A stretch of DNA of 39,670 nucleotides from positions 1 to 39,670 of the forward strand of contig NYTS01000093.1 of the NCBI GenBank assembly GCA_002683655.1. Reading direction: 5' to 3'. The position numbers and the translations under genes are program-made. This DNA comes from Deltaproteobacteria bacterium. GTDB lineage: Bacteria > SAR324 > NAC60-12. Of this stretch, positions 9,442-18,375 are shown piece after piece. A model generated the notes under the pieces. The model was not told where the DNA came from, searched no databases, and saw nothing but the letters and a program-made list of their open reading frames with translations. How positions within the stretch are numbered: the stretch's first letter is position 1; each line of letters opens with the position of its first letter.

Positions 9442-10567
9442 CAACCAAAAGATAGCTCACTAGCCCAACTGTTGAAGCAGCAAAGCAACCAACTGCGAAA
9501 GGTTTTAAACCCAACTCTTTAAGATTTGCAAATCTGGTATTTAATCCAATTGCAGCCAAGGCAATAACTAATACCTGAACTGTAAACAACTTAACAATCC
9601 CACCAAATCCCTTCCAATCTTCTTTAGAAATCACTCCAACAACTTTCTCAGTAGATTCTAAACTAAAATCTCCTAGTGACCTAACAGTTGCCATCAATAA
9701 AAACCAAATTATAAATAGAGGGAAATACCTTTGAAGTTTGAGTTTCGGTTGTGATTCGATTGTATATTCATTCTCAAAATTATCTCCATAAATTGAAGAG
9801 AAATACGCAATTAAAGGTAAGACAAAAATCATGCATATATTTCTCAATAATTTTGTGATGACAGCAATTTCTAAAGTTAGAGGTTGATTAAAAAGATCCG
9901 CATAAAGTAAGGCTGAACCCGTCACTTGTGATGTGTCATGAACAGCTGTACCCAAGAAGTAACCAACTTTCGTGGGATCATTTTCAAAAAGATGATTTGC
10001 TAAATACGGATACCCAATAGTGGCTAATATCCCAAAGACTGTAATCACCGAAACAGCATAAGCAATCTCTTCCTTCTTGGCCCGAATGATTGGACCAGTT
10101 GCCACAATCGCTGTAACTCCGCAGATTGAAGTACCTACTGCTATCAAAATCCCCAGATTCGTTGGAAGACCAAGCATCCTAGATAGAAAAATCGTAAAAA
10201 TGATCCCGGTGATAATGCAGCCTAAAACAACTGGGATAGCCTCTAGGCCAGAATCAAAGATATTAGAAAGACTCAATTGAAATCCAAGAAGGACAATCCC
10301 AAAACTTAACACTTTTTTTCCAGAAAAAATCAATCCTGAATCACATGATTTTGGAATTGAGATTAGATTGCTGACTAAAATTCCAATGATGATAGCAAGC
10401 ATTACTGGAGAGATGGGTGATTTCTCAAAACTCAAAATATCTTCACCAATTATTTCACTGAGAAGGAAACTGAAGTAACCAACTAACACAGCAAGTAGAA
10501 AACCTGGTAAAATTTCTTTTAATTCTTTAATTTTTGAGTCTGCATATTTTATTGTTACCACTTTCAC
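9425..10567 (-). CDS. yeiH: YeiH-family putative sulfate/sulfite exporter
   Basis: 'GTSICGVTAIVATGPIIRAKKEEIAYAVSVITVFG', 'GYFLGTAVHDTSQVTGSAL' hallmark YeiH/UPF0324 motifs. Confidence 0.85.
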   Translation of the reverse strand: MKVVTIKYADSKIKELKEILPGFLLAVLVGYFSFLLSEIIGEDILSFEKSPISPVMLAIIIGILVSNLISIPKSCDSGLIFSGKKVLSFGIVLLGFQLSLSNIFDSGLEAIPVVLGCIITGIIFTIFLSRMLGLPTNLGILIAVGTSICGVTAIVATGPIIRAKKEEIAYAVSVITVFGILATIGYPYLANHLFENDPTKVGYFLGTAVHDTSQVTGSALLYADLFNQPLTLEIAVITKLLRNICMIFVLPLIAYFSSIYGDNFENEYTIESQPKLKLQRYFPLFIIWFLLMATVRSLGDFSLESTEKVVGVISKEDWKGFGGIVKLFTVQVLVIALAAIGLNTRFANLKELGLKPFAVGCFAASTVGLVSYLLVGVINT

Positions 10568-10844
10568 AAGTCCTTTAATAAAATAGATAAAAGCTAGATT
10601 TAAAGCTTAAATTTTTAAAGTAAAAAACAAAATATTCAAGGAGAATAGAAAATAGTTTCTGAGGTTTTCTTTAAATCTAGAAAGGACTGGAGGATTTGAT
10701 TACTGGAGGGGAACTGGTACCGAGAAAACTAGAATTTGAGGAATTAATTTAGGCGAAGTTTGCCTAAGTCAATCAGATTTACTAGGGCAAAAATTTACGG
10801 GTTAGTATTCAACTGCAAACAACTGAGGTTGGAAAATCAGCACA

Positions 10845-11159
10845 TCATTTTGTCATTTTCTCGATCACTGCTTTTCCCTCAGGGCAACTTGCGGACATTG
10901 GGAACTGGAAGCAGAATGCGTTTTGTTCCTGAATGGCTGCTCTGCCGTCTGGACAGGTCACTGATGATGGAAATTCTGCGCAAAAGGTATGCTGCTTAGC
11001 GATTGCATTTTTTCCATCTGGACAACTTGCTGACAAAGGAAACTGTTTGCAAAAATCATCTAATGACGTCTGCCCAGGTTTAGCGGCCTGTTGTGTATAA
11101 CCAACAATGGACATTACTATGCTGAACACAACACCGCCGTAGAGACGTTTTTTCATCAT
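10845..11159 (-). CDS. Small secreted protein with three 23-aa Cys-containing tandem repeats
   Basis: Signal-like N-terminus 'MMKKRLYGGVVFSIVMSIVGYTQQAA', then FCKQFPLSASCPDGKNAIAKQHT / FCAEFPSSVTCPDGRAAIQEQNA / FCFQFPMSASCPEGKAVIEKMTK. Confidence 0.75.
   Translation of the reverse strand: MMKKRLYGGVVFSIVMSIVGYTQQAAKPGQTSLDDFCKQFPLSASCPDGKNAIAKQHTFCAEFPSSVTCPDGRAAIQEQNAFCFQFPMSASCPEGKAVIEKMTK
10848..11054 (-). repeat. 3 x 69-bp coding tandem repeat
   Basis: Exactly periodic 23-codon units, residues 36-58, 59-81, 82-104 of the preceding CDS. Confidence 0.75.
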
Positions 11160-11187
11160 TGGGGTGCTCCAAAGTGATTATCGGATC

Positions 11188-11213
11188 ATCAACTTTTTTC
11201 AAAAAAAGTTGAT
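11188..11213. promoter_or_regulatory. Perfect 12-bp inverted repeat (ATCAACTTTTTT-CA-AAAAAAGTTGAT)
   Basis: Lies 28 bp upstream of the start of the minus-strand repeat-protein gene; role (operator, hairpin, terminator) unresolved. Confidence 0.55.
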
Positions 11214-11403
11214 ACTCTTGAAATACAGTAGCCCAGATCATATTTCAACTTTCTAACAAAACTTTAACAATTCAGTATTTTCCCCATGTAGAAGGCTATT
11301 TCAAAATTCAGCTTGAGGAAATACTTGCAGAGGTAAGCTAAAGATTTGAAACTGTTGGGAATGAAATTTTATTTTCCCTTCAATACCCACCAAAAAGCAC
11401 CTG

Positions 11404-14400
11404 ATGTCCGAAGAGCCAAACAGCAATTTAAATTCTGAACATAGTAATAAAATAAATGACATGATTCGGGTAACCGGTGCTTGTGAACACAATCTGAAGA
11501 ATCTGAGTCTTGATATTCCAAAAGACACTTTGACCGTTTTTACGGGTGTGAGTGGTTCTGGTAAATCATCACTTGCTTTTGACACAATTTTTCAAGAAGG
11601 ACAAAGAAGATTTGTCGAATCGCTATCAGCCTATGCCCGACAATTTCTGGGCCAGTTGGAAAAACCCAAGGTTGAACATATTGAAGGCTTGAGTCCAACC
11701 ATTTCAGTTGATCAGAAAACTGTTAACCGAAATCCCCGTTCGACAGTCGGAACGGTAACTGAAATCTATGACCATCTTCGACTACTTTTTGCCCGTTTAG
11801 GACAACCACATTGTCCTGAATGCAAAACGCCGATTTCCAGTCAAACCCCAGAACAGATTACGGATCATGTTTATGCAGTAGCTCTCGATGAGGCTTGCTC
11901 GCTTTTAGCTCCAATTGTTCGAGAGCGAAAAGGAGAGTATCGAAAGGAAATTCAACAGTGGGTACAAGATGGATTTGTCAGGGCCCGGATTGATGGAAAT
12001 ATTCGTAGGCTTGACGAGGAAATTGAACTTAAAAGATATGAAAAACACAGTATTGAGCTGGTTCTCGACCGACTTGTCTTAAGCTTAGATGAAAAAAGTC
12101 GCCTAACAGAAGGCATTGAAAAAGCGCTGAAAATGAGTGAGGGCTTAGTCATTTTGAACTTCAAGGGAGAAGATCATCTCTTCAGTCAATTGAGTGCTTG
12201 TCCAACTTGCCAGATTTCACTACCGGAACAGGAACCACGACTTTTCTCATTTAATGCTCCCCAAGGCGCGTGTCCAACCTGCAATGGCTTAGGCGAGACC
12301 CGACAGTTTTTGGAAGAGAGACTCTGTGATTCAGAAAAAACTCTTACAGACGGTGCGGTCCAATGTGTGACTGCTAACGGGAATATTCATTTCACAAAAA
12401 TTGATAAATCCCACCTACATGCAGCGGCCAAGATGCTCGGTCTCGATCTGAATTCATCTTGGGGTGAACTACCTGAGCAGCAGAGAGAACAGTTTCTCAA
12501 AGGAAATGCACAAGTTTCTCTTTATGTGGGCAACGTGTTTCGATTCCCTTCCCATCTAAAAAAACAAATCAAAGCAGGTAAGTGGGCTGGTGTGATTCCG
12601 ATTTTGGAATTTGTTTACAGGTTTGCAAAAGGACCCTTGGAGCGTTTTCAAATCCGGGCTGTTTGCCCGGATTGTAGTGGAAGCCGACTGAATGCTATGG
12701 CAAGGGCTGTAACTTTCCGAGATCAAAACATTGTTGACCTAGGTGATTGTTCAGTCACTGAAGCGCTCACTTTTTTTGAAGGTTTGGAACTGACGTACAG
12801 AGAGGAATTGATTGGTCGGGATCTTTTTCGGGAAATTAGTGCGCGCCTTTCTTTCTTAAGTGAGGTGGGACTCGGGTACCTCAGCCTTCAACGTTCGGCT
12901 GCTACGCTTTCTGGAGGGGAAGGCCAGCGTATTCGCTTAGCAAGTCAACTTGGTTCTGGTCTTCAGGGAGTGCTCTACGTCCTTGATGAACCAAGTATCG
13001 GTCTTCATCAAAGTGACAATCAGAGATTGATCAAAACTTTGGAAATGCTACGAGACCGTGGAAACACAGTTTTTGTGGTGGAACATGATGAAGAAACCAT
13101 CCGTGCTGCTGATCATATTATAGATATTGGACCAACAGCGGGCCGAGATGGGGGAAACATTACTGCACAAGGTGGCTATCAAAAGATTCTGGACTCTCGT
13201 GAATCTGTTACAGCCCAGTTCTTAGTAGGAAAAGAAAAAATGCCAGTTCCTACAGAACGAAGAACTCCAGATGGAAGATTTTTATCAATTAGAAATGCCC
13301 GTTTGCATAATCTGTTGGGCTTGGATGTCGAAATTCCCCTGGGACTATTTGTCGTTTTGGCTGGAGTCAGTGGCTCCGGAAAATCGAGCCTAGTGCATGG
13401 AATCCTGAGACCAGCCTTATTGCAACATCTGCAAGGAAACGGAAAAGATGACTCTAATGAACCGACCGAGGAGGAAACATCAAAAGAAATCAAAGGGAAG
13501 TGGGATCATGTTACTGGTCTGGAACATCTGGATCGACTGATTGAAATCAATCAGTCCCCCATTGGTCGAACTCCAAGAAGTAATCCGGCTACTTACACCA
13601 AAGTTTTTGACCTGATTCGTGATCTCTTCACCATGCTTCCAGAGTCAAGGATTCGTGGATACAACAAGGGGCGATTTTCCTTCAACGTCAAAGGAGGGCG
13701 ATGCGAAGACTGTAAGGGGGCTGGGTTGAAAACCATTGAAATGCAGTTTCTGAGTGATGTCCAAATTCCCTGTGAAACCTGCGACGGCAAGCGATTCAAT
13801 GCCGAAACTCTGCAGATCCGTTACAAGCATAAAACGATCTTTGAAATTCTTGAACTGACAATCTCAGAAGCTGCTGAACTTTTTGAAAACCAACCAAAAA
13901 TCCTTCACATCCTTCAGACTCTGCTAGATGTCGGCTTGGGGTATGTCAAGCTTGGGCAGCCATCTACGACCCTCAGTGGGGGCGAGGCTCAACGTGTAAA
14001 GTTAGCTTCAGAATTACGAAAAAAATCCACAGGTCGGACACTGTATCTCTTGGATGAACCTACGACAGGACTTCACTTTCAAGACATTCGCACGCTGCTA
14101 CAGACTTTGGATCGCTTGGCTGAACAGGGTAATAGTGTGTTGGTCATTGAACACAATCTCGATGTTTTGCGCTTTGCCGATCAAGTCATTGAATTGGGAC
14201 CAGGTGGGGGCAAATTTGGTGGTAAATTGGTGGGCAAGGGTACCCCAGAGGAATTGGCTGAATTAAATACTTTAACGGGCGGATTCTTAAAACCACTATT
14301 GGAGACGCAGTTAGGTGAAGAATCTTCCAGAGCTAGGGAAGTCAACGAACGCAATGCAATAAATGGTTTTCGGAGCGAAAGAAAAGAGCGAGATCTAGTT

Positions 14401-17046
14401 GTTCGGGGTGCTAGCAAAAACAATCTGCGCCATGTGGATGTTGAAATCCCAAAGCATCAGTTTACGGTCATTACAGGGGTCAGCGGATCGGGTAAGACTT
14501 CCCTTGCCTTTGATACCATCTTCGCGGAGGGGCAGGCTCGATATGTTGAATCCCTCTCCACTTATGCAAGAAGGTTTCTCGGCAGAATGGACAAGGCCCC
14601 TGTTGATAGCATTGATGGACTTGCTCCAGCGATTGCGATTAATCAGAAAGCTTCCAGTCGTAATCCCCGCTCCATTGTTGCAACTACCACCGAGATTTTT
14701 GACTATCTCCGTCTTTTATACGCAAGAATTGGAGTTGCTCATTGCCCAAAGACAGGGTTGCCTCTGGAAAGCTTCACGGCAACTCGGGCTGCCAAATTCC
14801 TTATAGATCATTATGATGGAGATCGGCTTGAAATTCTGGCTCCATTGTTTAGGTCTGATTCCAAGCATCCCACCTTACTAAAGCATCCAAAGGAATTTCC
14901 AGAACATCAGGCAGCGCTTCAACAATCTGGATTCCTGAGAGTTTACGTGGGGGATAAATTAATTTTGTTTGATGATTGGGAGTCCGAATCAAAAAAACTT
15001 AAACTTACCAAGTCTGTAGCGGTTTGGTTGGTGGTGGATAGGATCAGAGTGAGTGTCGATGAACAGCAAAGATTAGCCGAAAGCGCTAGCATCGCTTACG
15101 AACAGGGAATTGGCTTGTTCTGCGCTCGTCGTCCGGACGACCAAAAGATGATCTGGTTTTCTGAAGTCCCGGGCAATGTTCAAAGCGACTACTACTTGAC
15201 TCAAGATCTCAATCCAAGAATGTTTTCCTTCAATTCTCACGTTGGAGCATGTCCAGATTGTGATGGACTTGGTGAAATTGAACTGACTGGAAATTCGGAT
15301 TTTGATGAAGACGCAGATTTGGATTCACTAGTTTTTCGTTCTTGTAAAACATGTGATGGTGAAAGGTTAAAGCCCGAGTATCGATCTGTTCTGATTCGAC
15401 AGAGGAATATCCTCCAGTTGTGCAGATTGCGAGTAGACGAGGCCCTGCGAGAAGTGAGTACTTGGGAACTCAGCGCAACCGAACAGGCGATCGCTGAACA
15501 AGCGCTTCAGGAAATCCTCAGTCGTTTGAAATTCCTTCGCAATGTAGGTCTTGGATACCTCACATTAGATCAGCGATCCAACACGCTTTCAGGTGGCGAG
15601 GCTCAACGTATTCGTCTGGCATCTCAAATCGGCTCAGGGTTGACCGGGGTGCTGTATGTCTTGGATGAACCTACCATTGGCCTACACCCGAGAGATACCG
15701 AGCGATTATTGAAAACTTTGCTACAGCTACGTGACCTTGGAAACACGGTCCTGCTAGTTGAACATGATCTTGATGTTATCAATCGCGCGGATCATCTGAT
15801 TGATATTGGTCCAGGGGCTGGACACTATGGTGGAAAAATCATCGCATGTGGAACACCAGGAGACCTAGCCTTGGATTCAGAATCCCTCACAGGGCAATAC
15901 TTGAGTCATCGACAAAGAATTCCGATACCACACAGGAGACTTCCCAATCCAGCACGACAGATCACGATCTCAAACGCCAAGACAAATAACCTCAAGGACA
16001 TTTCCGTTGCCATCCCAAAGAGTTGTCTGACTGTTGTGACCGGCGTGAGCGGTTCAGGCAAATCTTCTTTGATCATTGATGTCCTGCAGAAAGCGGTCGC
16101 AAAGAAGCTTTCTGGGTATGTTGGTGAAATCGGAAAACACAAGACGATCAATGGACTAGAGCAATTAAAATATCTCAGAATCATTGATCAAGAGCCGATA
16201 GGGCGTACACCCAGAAGTAATCCCTCAACGTATACAGGCGCACTGTCGCCAATCCGGGATCTTTTTTCACAACTTCCTGCATCAAGGCAAAGAGGATTTG
16301 CTCCAAGGCGTTTTTCTTTTAATTCCGTCGAAGGAAGATGCGCGGCCTGTGATGGTCTGGGATATCATCTGATTGAAATGCACTTTCTCTCCGATGTTTG
16401 GGTAACTTGTGATCAATGTCAGGGCAAGAGATACAATCGAGAAACTTTGAGTGTAGAGTTCAAGGGACACACAATCGCAGATGTACTCAACCTTGAAATT
16501 GAACAGGCTTGTCAACTGTTTGCAGCCCAGCACAAGATCTTAAGAATTCTGCAAACCATGAGAGATGTGGGTCTTGGCTATATGAAATTGGGTCAGGCAG
16601 GGAATACTCTGTCAGGAGGGGAAGCACAGAGGCTGAAGCTCTCGGCTGAACTCTCTCGCAGATCAAAAGGAGAAACACTTTATATTCTTGATGAACCAAC
16701 CACGGGTCTGCACATTGATGATGTGAGGCGTTTATTAGAAGTACTGCATAGAATTGTGGATGATGGGGGAACAATGGTGATCATTGAGCACAATTTGGAA
16801 GTCATCAAATCAGCTGATTGGGTTATTGATCTTGGACCAGAAGGGGGTATTCACGGAGGGGAGGTGGTCGTCACTGGAACCCCTGAGCAAGTCATGGCTT
16901 GTGAATCGAGTCATACCGGAAGAGCACTTTGGCCTGTTCTTAGAAAGCAGATGTTTGAAGGGAAACGCACCAAAACCAGTTCATCAAAAAATAATTTGAT
17001 TTCTCAGCAGCAACCATCATGGAATTCCAGACTTACGGCTGACTAA
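11404..17046 (+). CDS. uvrA: Tandem-duplicated (double) excinuclease ABC subunit UvrA, 1880 aa
   Basis: Two consecutive UvrA units, each with two ABC ATPases: Walker A 'GVSGSGKSSLAFDT', 'GVSGSGKSSLVHG', 'GVSGSGKTSLAFDT', 'GVSGSGKSSLIID'; four LSGGE-type signatures; unit 2 begins near 'LVVRGASKNNLRHVDVEIPKHQFTV'. Confidence 0.95.
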   Translation: MSEEPNSNLNSEHSNKINDMIRVTGACEHNLKNLSLDIPKDTLTVFTGVSGSGKSSLAFDTIFQEGQRRFVESLSAYARQFLGQLEKPKVEHIEGLSPTISVDQKTVNRNPRSTVGTVTEIYDHLRLLFARLGQPHCPECKTPISSQTPEQITDHVYAVALDEACSLLAPIVRERKGEYRKEIQQWVQDGFVRARIDGNIRRLDEEIELKRYEKHSIELVLDRLVLSLDEKSRLTEGIEKALKMSEGLVILNFKGEDHLFSQLSACPTCQISLPEQEPRLFSFNAPQGACPTCNGLGETRQFLEERLCDSEKTLTDGAVQCVTANGNIHFTKIDKSHLHAAAKMLGLDLNSSWGELPEQQREQFLKGNAQVSLYVGNVFRFPSHLKKQIKAGKWAGVIPILEFVYRFAKGPLERFQIRAVCPDCSGSRLNAMARAVTFRDQNIVDLGDCSVTEALTFFEGLELTYREELIGRDLFREISARLSFLSEVGLGYLSLQRSAATLSGGEGQRIRLASQLGSGLQGVLYVLDEPSIGLHQSDNQRLIKTLEMLRDRGNTVFVVEHDEETIRAADHIIDIGPTAGRDGGNITAQGGYQKILDSRESVTAQFLVGKEKMPVPTERRTPDGRFLSIRNARLHNLLGLDVEIPLGLFVVLAGVSGSGKSSLVHGILRPALLQHLQGNGKDDSNEPTEEETSKEIKGKWDHVTGLEHLDRLIEINQSPIGRTPRSNPATYTKVFDLIRDLFTMLPESRIRGYNKGRFSFNVKGGRCEDCKGAGLKTIEMQFLSDVQIPCETCDGKRFNAETLQIRYKHKTIFEILELTISEAAELFENQPKILHILQTLLDVGLGYVKLGQPSTTLSGGEAQRVKLASELRKKSTGRTLYLLDEPTTGLHFQDIRTLLQTLDRLAEQGNSVLVIEHNLDVLRFADQVIELGPGGGKFGGKLVGKGTPEELAELNTLTGGFLKPLLETQLGEESSRAREVNERNAINGFRSERKERDLVVRGASKNNLRHVDVEIPKHQFTVITGVSGSGKTSLAFDTIFAEGQARYVESLSTYARRFLGRMDKAPVDSIDGLAPAIAINQKASSRNPRSIVATTTEIFDYLRLLYARIGVAHCPKTGLPLESFTATRAAKFLIDHYDGDRLEILAPLFRSDSKHPTLLKHPKEFPEHQAALQQSGFLRVYVGDKLILFDDWESESKKLKLTKSVAVWLVVDRIRVSVDEQQRLAESASIAYEQGIGLFCARRPDDQKMIWFSEVPGNVQSDYYLTQDLNPRMFSFNSHVGACPDCDGLGEIELTGNSDFDEDADLDSLVFRSCKTCDGERLKPEYRSVLIRQRNILQLCRLRVDEALREVSTWELSATEQAIAEQALQEILSRLKFLRNVGLGYLTLDQRSNTLSGGEAQRIRLASQIGSGLTGVLYVLDEPTIGLHPRDTERLLKTLLQLRDLGNTVLLVEHDLDVINRADHLIDIGPGAGHYGGKIIACGTPGDLALDSESLTGQYLSHRQRIPIPHRRLPNPARQITISNAKTNNLKDISVAIPKSCLTVVTGVSGSGKSSLIIDVLQKAVAKKLSGYVGEIGKHKTINGLEQLKYLRIIDQEPIGRTPRSNPSTYTGALSPIRDLFSQLPASRQRGFAPRRFSFNSVEGRCAACDGLGYHLIEMHFLSDVWVTCDQCQGKRYNRETLSVEFKGHTIADVLNLEIEQACQLFAAQHKILRILQTMRDVGLGYMKLGQAGNTLSGGEAQRLKLSAELSRRSKGETLYILDEPTTGLHIDDVRRLLEVLHRIVDDGGTMVIIEHNLEVIKSADWVIDLGPEGGIHGGEVVVTGTPEQVMACESSHTGRALWPVLRKQMFEGKRTKTSSSKNNLISQQQPSWNSRLTAD

Positions 17047-18328
17047 CGAAGATAGCCCGAAAGTCATTCACATTTGTCATTGTGGGACCTGTCAATACAA
17101 GTTGCTCCAATTGCTGAAAGAACCCGTAGGTATCATTATCAGCGAGGAAATCATTTGGTTTGAGGTTCAACTGTTTTGCTTTTAGAAAGCTGTTCTGATC
17201 TATCCAAGCACCAGCGTTGTCCTCTGTGCCATCAATACCATCAGTGTCGACAGAAATTGCTGAAATTCCCTCTTCGCCTTGCAAGGCTTCAAGCAAAGAT
17301 AAGATAAACTCCGTATTCCTTCCTCCCTTACCTTTACCGCGAACCGTCACAGTGGTTTCACCCCCAGACAAAATCAATGCTGGGGAGTTGATTGGTTGAT
17401 CTCGATGCTTGATCTGCTTGGCAATCGCTGCATGAACCTTGGCTACCTCCCTGGCTTCACCCTCAATGCGATCGCTTAAGATGATTGGGGTAATCCCAAG
17501 CTGCTCAGCTTCTTTTGCAGCAGCTTCGAGCATCAATTGCGGGGTAGCAACCAACCTTACTTGATTCCTTGAAAAAATGTCTTCCCCAGGTTTTGGAGTT
17601 TCCTCCTGAGCTGCTTCTAAAAGCGCTTGAATTGCCGGGGTTGGTTGTATTCGATACCTTCTTAAAATCTCTAGTGCATCTGAAAAAGTAGTAGGGTCTG
17701 GAACAGTTGGGCCAGAAGCAATTACAGAGAGATCGTCTCCGGGAACATCTGAGATTGCGAGAGTCCAGAGTCTTGCAGGCTGAACTGCTCGAGCGAGACG
17801 CCCACCTTTGATTGCGGAAAGATGTTTGCGTACGCAATTCACTTCTCCAATCGTTGCCCCAGAATTGAGAAGAGATCTGTTGAGTGCTTGTTTGTCTTGC
17901 AGGGTAAGACCCTTACAAGGTAGAGCCAACAAAGCAGAACCACCACCAGATATCAGGCAGATTACCAAATCTTGATCAGTAGCAGATTTAGCTAGATTCA
18001 GAATTCTTTGAGCTGTGATTAGGCCAGTTTCGTCGGGTACTGGATGAGCTGCTTCGACAATTTCAATGGATTTACACGGCACCCCATAGCCATAGCGTGT
18101 CAGCACCAGACCACACAATTTTGCTCCCCAATCTTTTCCCTGCCAATGATCTTCCAACGAATTGGCCATCTCGGCTGATGCCTTTCCGGCTCCCAAAACT
18201 ATGATCCGCTCTGGCAATTTTTCTGTTTCTTGAATTTCTTTTAAGTACCCCGGTAGGCAAATTTTGGGTTGAGAGCGTTGAAGAGCTGCCCGTAACGTTT
18301 GATCTAGAATCTTAGGAAGAGAACTCAT
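17033..18328 (-). CDS. Glycerate 2-kinase (type II, MOFRL domain)
   Basis: 'VLGAGKASAEMA', 'LISGGGSALL', 'SGGETTVTVRGKGKGGRNTEF', 'SVDTDGIDGTEDNAGA'; 3' end overlaps uvrA convergently by 14 bp. Confidence 0.92.
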   Translation of the reverse strand: MSSLPKILDQTLRAALQRSQPKICLPGYLKEIQETEKLPERIIVLGAGKASAEMANSLEDHWQGKDWGAKLCGLVLTRYGYGVPCKSIEIVEAAHPVPDETGLITAQRILNLAKSATDQDLVICLISGGGSALLALPCKGLTLQDKQALNRSLLNSGATIGEVNCVRKHLSAIKGGRLARAVQPARLWTLAISDVPGDDLSVIASGPTVPDPTTFSDALEILRRYRIQPTPAIQALLEAAQEETPKPGEDIFSRNQVRLVATPQLMLEAAAKEAEQLGITPIILSDRIEGEAREVAKVHAAIAKQIKHRDQPINSPALILSGGETTVTVRGKGKGGRNTEFILSLLEALQGEEGISAISVDTDGIDGTEDNAGAWIDQNSFLKAKQLNLKPNDFLADNDTYGFFQQLEQLVLTGPTMTNVNDFRAIFVSQP

Positions 18329-18375
18329 TTTTCATCTCGTATAGATCAAGAAATCAGTTTAAACTTTGAAATTAT

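Noticed and set aside
10760-10999. Plus-strand 79-aa ORF
   Set aside because: Entirely antisense to the repeat-protein gene or in its flank, with no recognisable motif or start context.
11404-17046. Two adjacent uvrA genes or an assembly-joined duplication
   Set aside because: The reading frame is continuous through a natural linker, and the two halves differ substantially in sequence and in lost modules, which argues against an assembly artefact.
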